In this document: positions 25,601-33,869 of the stretch, piece by piece
Position numbering within the stretch: the first letter of the stretch is position 1
Layout: each line of letters starts with the position of its first letter
Assembly: GCF_021654165.1 (NCBI RefSeq)
Contig: NZ_JAKFZN010000011.1
Span: forward strand, 1-38,386
DNA: 38,386 bases
Direction of reading: 5' to 3'
DNA from: Nereida sp. MMG025
GTDB taxonomy: Bacteria > Pseudomonadota > Alphaproteobacteria > Rhodobacterales > Rhodobacteraceae
Program-made: the position numbers and the translations under genes
The notes under the pieces: model-generated
What the model saw: the letters and a program-made list of their open reading frames with translations, nothing else
Told to the model about the DNA's origin: nothing
The model's database searches: none

Positions 25601-25858
25601 TCAAATCCTGTGGTCAGACTCCGTGGCGACTTCAACGATCGCCAAAATCTCGAAAGGGTCACATCCAACGGCGCGGGACAAAACGATAAGCTCAACGACG
25701 TCAATGCGACGCTCTCCGCTTTCAACACGGGCCACGAACGATTGGTGATGCCTGAGTTTAAGGGCCAGTTCTTTTTGGCTAAGGCCAGACTTGTGCCGAG
25801 CTTCGACCAACGCCTGACACAAAGCCTGCTGAGCTTTGCTTCTGATTGTTTTCGCCAC
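25601..25858 (-). CDS. XRE-family helix-turn-helix regulator
   Basis: 85 residues from a GTG at 25858. A single lambda-repressor-type HTH covers about 15-72: ALVEARHKSGLSQKELALKL, then HHQSFVARVESGERRIDVVE, then LSRAVGCDPFEIL. It probably represses its own small operon (the two ORFs to 25199). Regulators of this size govern toxin-antitoxin, phage and mobile-element genes, and the setting between IS scars and a conjugation locus fits the last. Neither neighbouring small ORF resembles a toxin that I know. Confidence 0.85.
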   Translation of the reverse strand: MAKTIRSKAQQALCQALVEARHKSGLSQKELALKLRHHQSFVARVESGERRIDVVELIVLSRAVGCDPFEILAIVEVATESDHRI

Positions 25859-26445
25859 GGGTCACATACCTTTTGTGACATCGCTAGCGGGTAAAATCTA
25901 TTATCTAAAAAGTAGATATTTGAGGATATTTTAGACGCCTGATGTATACGGGATGCAAGTCGGGTGCATACCCACTGACCCATCAGCCCATCCCCAACAG
26001 CAAGAACCGGCCCCTACTTTTGCTGATTAGGGAGACCAATTTGGTATCGCGCAAAGACTTCTTCTGTAAGTTACGCAGCCACCACTCATTGCCCACCCTG
26101 CAGACTTTAAACCTCTGCCACAAATAGGCCGTACCGATTCGGTTTTCTTGCGAATGGTTTGGAGAAAAACAGCGGGCCATCGCTGACCAGGTGTTAGTGA
26201 GTTTTACAATTATAGCGGGCATTATAGTTACTTATGATTGTGAAATATGATAGCGGATCAATCCTAAGTCACAGAAACTTCGTATTCACTTGATACGTCC
26301 CATTGGCCGCCCCTAGTGTCTGCGATCAGGAATACAGCCATATCATCTGCAATATATCTTGCAGTTAATAATATACTATCGTAACACAGGGCTTCAAGTA
26401 GGAATGTCCGGGAGTTGCGTCTTTAGAGAAAGCGCGAGCCGGGCC
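25859..26445. other. Gene-free stretch ahead of the T4SS operon
   Basis: About 590 bases that should hold the promoter of the secretion operon (rightward) and that of the XRE gene (leftward). Codons before 26446 in the first T4SS frame look less coding-like. A 79-codon minus-strand frame at 25983-26222 shows no start site or family. The GC content rises noticeably at about 26400, probably marking the edge of the T4SS module. Confidence 0.4.
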
Positions 26446-26799
26446 ATGAACTGGGACATCGAAGCACCAAATGTGGTTACTGAAGCACGTTTCCGCGAAC
26501 TCGTGGAAAGCGGCTATAGCGCAGAAATCCTGTGCCAGGAATCGGCGCACAAGAAGGGCCCGAGCTATTACGGGGTCTGGATCATGCGTGCCGTCTCAGA
26601 CGAGGGCGTGGAGAAGCTTCTGGTCACGGCCCGCACCCGAACGACCTACAACGACATCAAGATCCGCGAGTTCAAAACCATCACGGGCGTGGTGTCCTTC
26701 CTCATCGGGATCGGTTTCTCCCATGCCGATGTCCCGCTCGAGGAAGGCCAGCGCACGACGCACAAGCTGGCTGCAACCGACGAGGGCGGCAGCAAGTAG
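26446..26799 (+). CDS. Hypothetical protein, first gene of the T4SS operon
   Basis: 117 residues from the ATG at 26446 ([11 protein letters not shown]). An in-frame ATG at 26404 preceded by TAGGA is the alternative. The soluble part contains [28 protein letters not shown] and [17 protein letters not shown]; a short hydrophobic stretch ([11 protein letters not shown]) follows, then a polar tail. I do not recognise a family. It immediately precedes the VirB1-like gene and shares the high-GC codon use of the secretion operon, so it is probably an accessory of the locus. Confidence 0.55.
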   Translation: MNWDIEAPNVVTEARFRELVESGYSAEILCQESAHKKGPSYYGVWIMRAVSDEGVEKLLVTARTRTTYNDIKIREFKTITGVVSFLIGIGFSHADVPLEEGQRTTHKLAATDEGGSK

Positions 26800-26842
26800 C
26801 CTTCTCCTTTTCTGGTATCTCGCGGGTCCAGCCACTGCGCAA

Positions 26843-27457
26843 ATGGTGCTGGTCATGGAGAGCGATGGCTCTCTGACCCCGTCCCAATCCCAGGACAGCT
26901 TTGCCCGCAACTACAATGACGGCATCGGTCAGGGATCCGCTGCTGACGATCTGGCAATCTTTGGCGAACGGGGCGCTGAGCCAGAAGACATGCAAATGGC
27001 GGCGCTCTCGCGGCCTGCTCCCCTGCCCCGCGCCGAAGTTCTTTCTGCCATCGAGGCTACGGCCCTGCGCTATGCCGGCCATCCTGGACTGCGCCGCGCG
27101 GAGCTTTCGGTTCGAGATTGGCTGGCCCTCTACCGCGCCAATATCGAAGTAGAGAGCGCCTATCGGCAGGATGCGGTCTCACGTGCAGGCGCCATCGGTC
27201 TGGGGCAGTTGATGCCAGCAACCGCGCGCGATCTCGGCGTCGACCCACGTGATCCCCTTCAGAACCTCGACGGCTCCGCCCACTATCTCGCCATGATATT
27301 GGAGACGTTCGGCGATCCGCATCTTGCCCTCGCGGCCTACAACGCCGGCCCAGATGCAGTGCGCCAGTACGGCGGCATTCCCCCCTACCGAGAAACCCAG
27401 AACCACGTGGCCCGTGTCATGGCCGTCGTGGCCCGATTGGAAGGATCAAATTCATGA
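26843..27457 (+). CDS. virB1: T4SS lytic transglycosylase, VirB1-like
   Basis: Periplasmic enzyme that cuts peptidoglycan so that the secretion apparatus can cross the wall. It has an SLT domain with the catalytic Glu in [14 protein letters not shown], then [17 protein letters not shown] and [13 protein letters not shown]. The first in-frame ATG after the previous gene is 26843 (204 residues), but a signal-like stretch ([16 protein letters not shown]) lies just upstream in frame without an ATG, GTG or TTG start. A non-standard start, or a start inside the previous gene, may therefore supply the signal peptide. It ends overlapping the VirB2 start. Confidence 0.85.
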   Translation: MVLVMESDGSLTPSQSQDSFARNYNDGIGQGSAADDLAIFGERGAEPEDMQMAALSRPAPLPRAEVLSAIEATALRYAGHPGLRRAELSVRDWLALYRANIEVESAYRQDAVSRAGAIGLGQLMPATARDLGVDPRDPLQNLDGSAHYLAMILETFGDPHLALAAYNAGPDAVRQYGGIPPYRETQNHVARVMAVVARLEGSNS

Positions 27458-27747
27458 AACGGATTTCAAACCTATTCGTCGCCTCGCTCGCGCTCTTCCT
27501 GCTCGTCGCGGAGCCTGCGCTTGCGCAAAGCATCGATCTCTCGCCGATCCAGAGCCTGCTACAGGGTATCGTGGATGCGCTGACCGGCCCGCTTGGCGTC
27601 GTCATCGCCACGCTCGCCGTTCTGGGCGTTTTCTTGAGCTGGTTCTTCAATATCATCGATCTGCGCCAAGCCCTCTGGGTTCTTGTTGGCATTGCCGGTG
27701 TCGCTGCCGCCCCCACCATTGTTGCCGCCGTCTTTGCCGGTGGCTGA
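27454..27747 (+). CDS. virB2: T4SS major pilin, VirB2/TrbC family
   Basis: 97-residue precursor with a long signal peptide (cleavage after PALA, about residue 24) and two hydrophobic helices ([20 protein letters not shown] and [20 protein letters not shown]) separated by a short polar loop containing DLRQ. This is the standard VirB2 pilin layout. It overlaps the virB1-like stop (ATGA) and the virB3 start. Confidence 0.9.
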   Translation: MKRISNLFVASLALFLLVAEPALAQSIDLSPIQSLLQGIVDALTGPLGVVIATLAVLGVFLSWFFNIIDLRQALWVLVGIAGVAAAPTIVAAVFAGG

Positions 27748-28018
27748 GCGCTCGCCACTCTTTCTTGGTCTCGTGCGCCCGCCCAAGCTACTGGGCCTGC
27801 CCATCATGTACGCGATGGTCTGGCTCTTCGGCTCGGTGCTGCTCTTCGTCTGGGTCCAGCACATCGCGGTGCTGGGCGTGGCCGCCCTGCTCTATCCGGT
27901 GTTGTGGAAGGCCGCGGATTGGGACCCGCGTTTCATCGACGTGATGATGACGGCGCTACAAGAAACGCCACCCACGCGGAACCGATCCATCCATGGTGGG
28001 GATAGCTATGCGCCATAG
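27740..28018 (+). CDS. virB3: T4SS inner-membrane protein VirB3
   Basis: 92 residues from a GTG at 27740 that overlaps the virB2 stop (GTGGCTGA). It has the VirB3 pattern of a short N-terminus (SPLFLGLVRPPKLLGLP), two adjacent membrane helices (about 20-65) and a C-terminus with KAADWDPRFIDV. The frame is open further back, but those codons lie inside virB2. It overlaps the virB4 start by 11 bases. Confidence 0.88.
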   Translation: MAERSPLFLGLVRPPKLLGLPIMYAMVWLFGSVLLFVWVQHIAVLGVAALLYPVLWKAADWDPRFIDVMMTALQETPPTRNRSIHGGDSYAP

Positions 28019-30383
28019 TGAAGCTCTGGACGAAGCCCTCGATCTCCGCACGATGACACCGGACTGGTATGCGCGCGAAACCCGCCTCGCGCATATGCTG
28101 CCTTACGTCAGCCTGATCGATGACTACACCGTGCGGACGCGGGTGAACGAACTCTTCCAATGCATCCGGCTCGACGGAGTCAACAGCTACACAACGGATG
28201 ATGCCTATCTCGACAAGGTGACCGCGCTTTTTGCCCGGATCATTGCGCAATTGGGGCCGGAGTTCAGCTATTACGTCCATAAGGTCTCGAAGGCGATCAC
28301 GCCGGACCTCGAGCCCCTGCGCGAGGACAGTTTCGCGGGAGAAGTTGACCGGCTCTGGCGCGCGAAACTCGAGACCAGCGGGCTGCGCGACAAGACGCTC
28401 ACCCTTACGATCATCCAGCGCCCGCCTCCAAAAAGCGTCCTGCCCTTCCTGAACCGCAGCGCGCCGGATCGCCTCAAGGAAGCGACCGAGAAGCGCCTTC
28501 GCCGATTGGGCGAGGCCGTGAACGTGTTCCTGTCTGGCCTGACGGAGCTGAACCCACGTGTTCTTTCGGCCAAGTCCGGCGAGTTGATCGGCTTTCTGGG
28601 GGCCCTCAACACTGGCCAGGAACTGCCGCTCTATCCGGCGAACACCTATGGCTTCCTGTCCTTCAACGTGGCCAACACGAGAGTGACGTTTCAAGGCGAT
28701 CACTTCGAGCTCTCCGAAGGAGTCGTGGGGCATCGCTTTGGGAAGAGCTTCACCATCGGCGAATACTCTGAGGCCACCTCCTGCACCATGTTCGACATGC
28801 TGAACCTGCCCGTCGACATGATCGTCACCCATTCCTTCACACCGATCAATTCGAACCTCATGGCAGGCCGCATCAAGCGGCAAAAGCGCCAGATGCAGGC
28901 CAGCCAGGACGCGGCCCTGTCGCTCATGGAAGCGCTCGACATCGCGGCCGATGATCTCGAGGCCAAGCGCCAGAGCTTTGGCGAGCACCACATGGTTGTG
29001 ACGATCTTCTGCGATACGATCGATGAGCTGCAAACGCTCAGCGCCGAGATCGTAAACGCCGCCGCTGCCGAAGGCGTGAAGATGATTGGCGAGAGGGTCG
29101 CGGCCAAGGCGCATTACCTTAGCCAGCATCCCGGCAACCAGCCCAAGCGCGTGCGTACCAGTGCGATCACCAATCGCAACTTCGCGGATTTCGCGGCCTT
29201 CCACCGAACACAGCTCGGCAAACCCGCAGCGCAAACGCCCTGGGGCCAGATCGTGACCTACTTGCCCACGCCAGCGCAGAGCGCCTATCGGTTTTCCTAT
29301 CACGAACAAGGCTCGCCCGACAAAGAACCGACCAGCGGGCATACCCTGATCATGGGGCGGCCCGGGTCGGGCAAATCGGTGCTTTCTGCCTTTCTCATGA
29401 CCCAGGCCCGTCGCGCGGGCGCCCGGGTCTTCGTCTTCGATTACCGTCTTGGTATGGAGATGGCGGTCCGCGCGAATGGCGGGCGCTACGCGTCCCTGAA
29501 CGCCGGTCAGCCCACGGGCCTCAACCCGCTCTGGACAGAGACCGATGCCCGCGGCACCGCCTGGCTCTCGGACTGGCTTGCCACCCTGCTCTACCGCACT
29601 GACAAGCCGCTCACGCCGGCACAGACCAATCGCATCCAGGCAGTCGTGCGCCAGAACGCGCACGCCACGAACCCCGCGCTGCGGAACTGGCGGGATTTCG
29701 CATCGCTTTTTGTGTCTACGGATGATGGCGGCGATCTGCACCAGCGCCTGCTCGAATGGACCGAAGACGGCCGCTATGGCTGGATCTTCGGCCAGAGCCT
29801 CGAGGACACGTTCTCGCTCGAGGGCGATGTGGTCGGCTTCGATCTCACCGGCATTCTCGACAGCGAGGCCGACAAGGAACGGATGGCGGTCCTTTCCTAT
29901 CTCTTCCGCAGGGTCGAACGCGAGATTGAGGACCGCCGCCCCACCATCATCGTGATCGACGAGGCCTGGAAGGCGCTCGACAACGCGTATTTCGCAGAGC
30001 GGCTGTCGAACTGGCTGGTGACCGCGCGCAAACAGAACACCGTCGCGGTAATGATGACGCAATATGCGAGCCAGCTAGAACGCACCCGGACCGGCAAGAC
30101 CATCGTCGAGGCCGTGCCGACGCAAATCCTGCTCCCAAACATCCGCGCCCATGCCGCCGACTACGCGATGCTGAACCTCTATGAGAAGGAACTCGATGTG
30201 CTTCTCAACACCGGCAGCGACAGCCGCCTTGCGCTCATCCGCGATGATCAGGGCTCCATTGTTGTCGATGCCGATCTGAGCGCCCTTGGACCCAATCTCA
30301 CCATCCTCGGCGGCATGGAGAAAGGCGAGGCGCTTGTCGGCGCCGACTACCGCGACCGCCCGGACTTCTGGAGGCTTTCATGA
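28008..30383 (+). CDS. virB4: T4SS ATPase VirB4
   Basis: Hexameric motor that powers pilus biogenesis and substrate transfer. 791 residues from the ATG at 28008, preceded by GGTGGGG; an ATG at 27993 in the same frame is the alternative. The N-terminal half is the CagE/VirB4 domain. The ATPase half has Walker A GRPGSGKS at about 450-457 and Walker B TIIVIDEAWKAL near 643-654. MMTQYASQLERTRTGK is typical of the family. It starts within virB3 and ends overlapping the small lipoprotein gene (ATGA). Confidence 0.96.
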   Translation: MRHSEALDEALDLRTMTPDWYARETRLAHMLPYVSLIDDYTVRTRVNELFQCIRLDGVNSYTTDDAYLDKVTALFARIIAQLGPEFSYYVHKVSKAITPDLEPLREDSFAGEVDRLWRAKLETSGLRDKTLTLTIIQRPPPKSVLPFLNRSAPDRLKEATEKRLRRLGEAVNVFLSGLTELNPRVLSAKSGELIGFLGALNTGQELPLYPANTYGFLSFNVANTRVTFQGDHFELSEGVVGHRFGKSFTIGEYSEATSCTMFDMLNLPVDMIVTHSFTPINSNLMAGRIKRQKRQMQASQDAALSLMEALDIAADDLEAKRQSFGEHHMVVTIFCDTIDELQTLSAEIVNAAAAEGVKMIGERVAAKAHYLSQHPGNQPKRVRTSAITNRNFADFAAFHRTQLGKPAAQTPWGQIVTYLPTPAQSAYRFSYHEQGSPDKEPTSGHTLIMGRPGSGKSVLSAFLMTQARRAGARVFVFDYRLGMEMAVRANGGRYASLNAGQPTGLNPLWTETDARGTAWLSDWLATLLYRTDKPLTPAQTNRIQAVVRQNAHATNPALRNWRDFASLFVSTDDGGDLHQRLLEWTEDGRYGWIFGQSLEDTFSLEGDVVGFDLTGILDSEADKERMAVLSYLFRRVEREIEDRRPTIIVIDEAWKALDNAYFAERLSNWLVTARKQNTVAVMMTQYASQLERTRTGKTIVEAVPTQILLPNIRAHAADYAMLNLYEKELDVLLNTGSDSRLALIRDDQGSIVVDADLSALGPNLTILGGMEKGEALVGADYRDRPDFWRLS

Positions 30384-30547
30384 TCCGTATCCTGCTTCTT
30401 CTCGCCGCGCTCGGCACTTTGGCCTCCTGCGCCCAATACCAGGAACCGCAGGCTAATTGTTTTACTTTCCTGGCCTCGACGGCCCCTGTCGCGCCGGATT
30501 GCACCTTCACGCCCCTCAGCGCGCCGGAGGGCGACATTGAAGTCTAG
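30380..30547 (+). CDS. Small lipoprotein, candidate VirB7-like component
   Basis: 55 residues (MIRILLLLAALGTLASCAQ...) with a lipobox LASC and two further cysteines in a short Pro-rich mature part (NCFTFLAS, PDCTFTPL). VirB7 proteins are small lipoproteins of this size that stabilise VirB9, and the gene lies in the virB cluster although not next to virB9. The ATG overlaps the virB4 stop, and the stop lies inside the next gene. The lipoprotein call is secure; VirB7 identity is a positional guess. Confidence 0.7.
   Translation: MIRILLLLAALGTLASCAQYQEPQANCFTFLASTAPVAPDCTFTPLSAPEGDIEV
30526..30530 (+). promoter_or_regulatory. Strong ribosome binding site selecting a TTG start
   Basis: GGAGG, six bases before the TTG at 30537 that begins the second lytic transglycosylase. 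No in-frame ATG lies nearby, and the signal peptide begins at this TTG, so the site decides the start. Confidence 0.7.
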
Positions 30548-31691
30548 CTTGCCTCATATCCTGGCACTTTGCCTGCTGCCCGGTCTCGCCTTGTCACAAG
30601 GCGTGCCGACCAATGACAGTGGCCTGACCGCACGCGATATCGTCGAGACCGGCGACCGCGAAGCTGACTTGGCCGTTCAGTCCGACAAACTGTCCGTGCG
30701 CGAACTCATCGCAGAGATCGAACGCGTTCAACTGGAAACCCTGCAACGCATCCTCGATGCCCAAACCAGCTTCGGCGGTCAGGGTCTACCCGCGATGGTT
30801 TCAGGGCTGGAAAACGGGAGCGGCGATCCAGCCCGTTCCGTCGAAGCGGTCTACGGCAATGCCGACATCGACCCCAATCCCGGCGGCGCACAGATGTTTG
30901 GCGATGCGGCGGAAAACATCGAGCAGCTCATCATCCGCGTCGCCCGGGAAACCAGCGGGTTTGCGGGCGTGGGCCGCGCGGGCCTCTCCCCAATCCAATG
31001 GCGAGCCCTGCTGCAGGCTCTCATCTGGCAGGAAAGCCGCTTCACCATCGGCGCCCGCTCGCCGGTCGGCGCTTTTGGCCTCACCCAGATCATGCCCGGC
31101 ACCGCCAGCGATCTTGGTATCAACCCGGAATATTATGACAGCCCCTACCTGCAGGTGCATGGCGGTGCGCGGTATCTGGCGGCCCAGCTCAACACATTCG
31201 ATGGCAATATCATCAACGCCCTCGCGGCCTACAACGCCGGACCCGGTCGCGTGTTCGAATATGGGGGTGTGCCACCCTTCCGCGAGACCCAGCACTACGT
31301 CCAGGTCATCCCCGAACGCTACAATCTCTATCTGAGCCGCATCGGTGGGATCGAAGCGCTCGGTACGATCGATCCGGCGCTTCTGGCCAATGCGAACCTC
31401 TCAATCACCGGGCATGGCGCCGCCTTCTATGGCAACAATTCCCCTGCGGCGATCAGGCAGGCCGCCCTGCGTATTGCGGATATCGTCGAGCGGATTTCCG
31501 AAACGGAAGATGTGCAGGAGAGCATCGCGCTCAACACCTATGCCCGCGCCGAACTCGTGCGTCTCGTCGCCGCGCGTATTCGTCTTCAAGCGGCGCGGAC
31601 CCGCGTGCTTTCGGCCGAGGAATTGGCACAGGCCAGCGCCCACATGGCCGAGGGTGCCTTCATGGAATTCACGATCAGGGAGATAGACTGA
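30537..31691 (+). CDS. Second lytic transglycosylase with extended C-terminal helical domain
   Basis: 384 residues from a TTG start. It has a signal peptide (about 1-20, ending ALSQ), a helical N-terminal region, and an SLT domain at about 155-265: catalytic Glu in ALIWQESRFTIGARSP, GAFGLTQIMPGTASDLGI, and [20 protein letters not shown]-terminal helical segment of about 110 residues rich in Ala, Arg and Glu follows, which the VirB1-like gene lacks. Being larger than a plain VirB1, it may have a structural role as well. It is the second peptidoglycan-cutting enzyme in this operon. Confidence 0.88.
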   Translation: MKSSLPHILALCLLPGLALSQGVPTNDSGLTARDIVETGDREADLAVQSDKLSVRELIAEIERVQLETLQRILDAQTSFGGQGLPAMVSGLENGSGDPARSVEAVYGNADIDPNPGGAQMFGDAAENIEQLIIRVARETSGFAGVGRAGLSPIQWRALLQALIWQESRFTIGARSPVGAFGLTQIMPGTASDLGINPEYYDSPYLQVHGGARYLAAQLNTFDGNIINALAAYNAGPGRVFEYGGVPPFRETQHYVQVIPERYNLYLSRIGGIEALGTIDPALLANANLSITGHGAAFYGNNSPAAIRQAALRIADIVERISETEDVQESIALNTYARAELVRLVAARIRLQAARTRVLSAEELAQASAHMAEGAFMEFTIREID

Positions 31692-32500
31692 TGAAAGACT
31701 TACTCGTGAGGACGGCCTTGGCCACGACGCTTGGGATCGGTTTGCATGTCGGCACCCTGTCCCCTGCCATGGCGCAGGGCGTACCCGTCGTCGACACCCA
31801 GAACATTGCGCAAAACATCCAGCAGCTGCGGCAGATGATCGAGGACGAGATTCTGCAAAACGAGCAGCTGACGCAGCTCCGCGAACAGCTTGCCACGCTC
31901 ACGGACCAACTCGCGGAGCTGCAACGGACCTATGAGGCGCTCACCCGTCTGGCTGAACTGCCGGAAATCATCCGCACCGAGATGGAAGATGAGCTCAATG
32001 GCCTGCTCGACCAGGAGTTCGGCGACATCCTCGCCACGATTGAGGCTATCAAGACGGGGGATTTCTCCCACCTCACCGGCTCTGGCGCCAGCGAGATCGA
32101 AACCCAGATGGATCGGGTGCTGGCCCATCTCGGCTTTGACGACGACACGCTTTCGGAAATGGCCACCAGCGGCAATCCCGGGGCCAACCGCGTGGCGACG
32201 CAGGCAACAACCGGCGCGCTCGTCTCAGCCGCCGCCCAGAACAGCTATGAAGATGCCGGCCAATCGCTCGAGCGGGTAGACCGCCTCGTCGGGCTCATCG
32301 ACGACATGGACGAACTCAAGGAAAGCATCGATCTCAACACGCGCGTTACCGCGGAGCTCGCCATTGCGCTGGTCGCCATGTGGCAGCTGGAAGCCGTGCA
32401 GACCGTGGGCGATGGCACCGGCGGCGTGATCGATGCCGCCACCATCGCCGAAGAGCAGCGCTTCATGGATTTCACCTTGCCGGACCTCCGGGCGGACTGA
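31691..32500 (+). CDS. VirB5/TrbJ-like T4SS periplasmic protein
   Basis: 269 residues with a signal peptide (about 1-29, ending PAMAQ) and a long helical domain. That domain contains VVDTQNIAQNIQQLRQMIED followed by a Gln/Leu-rich coiled coil (about 55-90), the usual opening of VirB5/TrbJ minor pilins. It lies between the second transglycosylase, which it overlaps by one base, and virB8. VirB5 proteins tip the pilus and aid adhesion. The assignment rests on helical pattern and position, because sequence conservation in this family is low. Confidence 0.78.
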   Translation: MKDLLVRTALATTLGIGLHVGTLSPAMAQGVPVVDTQNIAQNIQQLRQMIEDEILQNEQLTQLREQLATLTDQLAELQRTYEALTRLAELPEIIRTEMEDELNGLLDQEFGDILATIEAIKTGDFSHLTGSGASEIETQMDRVLAHLGFDDDTLSEMATSGNPGANRVATQATTGALVSAAAQNSYEDAGQSLERVDRLVGLIDDMDELKESIDLNTRVTAELAIALVAMWQLEAVQTVGDGTGGVIDAATIAEEQRFMDFTLPDLRAD

Positions 32501-32517
32501 TCGTGGGGGCATGACGG

Positions 32518-33171
32518 GTGGCAAGTGAACAGGAAATCATCGAGGAAGAACTGGTCTATGGCGCGCTGCGTCGCGAACGGCTCTGGCAACGCCTTGGCCT
32601 AATAGGGCTCATCTTCGGCATCCTCGGATGCCTGAGCGCGGCGGCTGTCGCGATTTTCGATGTCGATCCGCCGCCTGTGGTCGTGCCCTATGATCCCGCC
32701 ACCGGCTTTGCACTCCCCGAAGCCTCGGTGGGCGCCTCCTCAGTGACCGCCAACCAGGCGATCATCGAGGCAGAAGTCTTCCGCTATGTGACCGACCGTG
32801 AGGTCTATAACCAGCTCGACAATGACCTGCGTATCCGCAGCGTCCTGCGCCGCTCCGACGGGGCCGCCGAGAACGAATTGCGCCAGATCTGGAACAGCGC
32901 CAACGAGAACTACCCGCCCACGGTCTATGGCCCGAATGCCCGGCTCGACGTGGAGATCCTCAGCATCAACCGGATCGGCACCAACCGCGCCACGGTCCGC
33001 CTGCGCAAACGCCTGACCTCCATCAATGGCGTTCAGACAGGCCTCTTCACCGCCACTCTTCTCTTCGAGTTCCGCCCCGAGACCCGCCGCTCCATCGACG
33101 AGGTCTGGACCAACCCCTTCGGTTTCACCGTGCTCGAATATTCCATCCGCTCCGACAGATTGGAGAACTGA
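32518..33171 (+). CDS. virB8: T4SS assembly factor VirB8
   Basis: 217 residues from a GTG with GGGGG upstream. It has a short cytoplasmic N-terminus, one membrane helix (LGLIGLIFGILGCLSAAAVA, about 26-45), and a periplasmic NTF2-like domain with SSVTANQAIIEAEVFRYVTD and VRLRKRLTSINGVQT. The size and topology are those of VirB8, which nucleates the inner-membrane complex. virB9 follows after 2 bases. Confidence 0.92.
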   Translation: MASEQEIIEEELVYGALRRERLWQRLGLIGLIFGILGCLSAAAVAIFDVDPPPVVVPYDPATGFALPEASVGASSVTANQAIIEAEVFRYVTDREVYNQLDNDLRIRSVLRRSDGAAENELRQIWNSANENYPPTVYGPNARLDVEILSINRIGTNRATVRLRKRLTSINGVQTGLFTATLLFEFRPETRRSIDEVWTNPFGFTVLEYSIRSDRLEN

Positions 33172-33173
33172 AT

Positions 33174-33869
33174 TTGTTCCCTGCTCGACTTTTGATATTG
33201 CTGATTGCCCTGTTGCCCGGCCTTGCTTTCGCCGAAGCCATCCCGCGTGACGGGCCCAATGACAATCGGGTGCGGCTGGCAACATATCAAGAAGGTCAGG
33301 TCTATCGTCTTAATGTCTCGCTGACCCATGTGACCACGGTCGAGTTCGGCGAAGGTGAAAGCATCCGCTCGATCATCGCTGGAGACACCGAGGGCTTCGA
33401 GATCGACGGCGTCCCGGGCGGTCAGGCCTTTGCAATCAAGCCCGTCGCACGCGGCGTCCATACCAATGTGACCGTCTACACGAACAGGCGCAGCTACTAT
33501 TTCAACGTCCAGGAGACCCGCAGCCCAACCTTCTACGTGGTGCAGTTCCGCTATCCGGACGACAGTGCACGGCCCACACGTGCCATCGCGGCCCAAGCGC
33601 CGAACTATAATTACGGTGCCAGCGCGCGGACCGAGTTCACCCCCACCCGTGTCTGGGATGACGGGACGTTTACGTATTTCGAATTTCCGCGGAACGCGCC
33701 GGTGCCTGCGATCTTTCGCTACGCGAATGGCCGTGAGCGCACGGTCAATACGCAAGCCACCGAGGGTGGTGTAATCCGGGTCTCAGGGGTGAACCGGCAA
33801 TGGGTGCTGCGGATCGGGGAAGAGGCGGTCTGTATCGAGGCCACACCACCTGCGGGGGTAGGCTCATGA
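33174..33869 (+). CDS. virB9: T4SS outer-membrane-complex protein VirB9
   Basis: 231 residues from a TTG start with TGGAG upstream. A signal peptide (about 1-20, ending LAFA) precedes the VirB9 N-terminal beta domain (NRVRLATYQEGQVYRLNVSL, then FAIKPVARGVHTNVTVYTNR). The C-terminal domain that lines the core complex follows (TRVWDDGTFTYFEFP, VSGVNRQWVLRIG). It is coupled to virB10 by an ATGA overlap. Confidence 0.93.
   Translation: MFPARLLILLIALLPGLAFAEAIPRDGPNDNRVRLATYQEGQVYRLNVSLTHVTTVEFGEGESIRSIIAGDTEGFEIDGVPGGQAFAIKPVARGVHTNVTVYTNRRSYYFNVQETRSPTFYVVQFRYPDDSARPTRAIAAQAPNYNYGASARTEFTPTRVWDDGTFTYFEFPRNAPVPAIFRYANGRERTVNTQATEGGVIRVSGVNRQWVLRIGEEAVCIEATPPAGVGS

Noticed and set aside
25432-25983. 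183-codon minus-strand frame spanning the XRE gene
   Set aside because: Most of it overlaps the well-supported XRE gene in another frame; only its last 41 codons are kept as a tentative small ORF.
25983-26222. 79-codon minus-strand frame upstream of the T4SS operon
   Set aside because: No ribosome binding site, no recognisable domain, and a composition like random translation.
27933-30062. 709-codon open frame antisense to virB4
   Set aside because: It is the shadow of a high-GC coding region; the encoded protein is Arg/His-rich with no family resemblance, while virB4 on the plus strand has clear Walker motifs.
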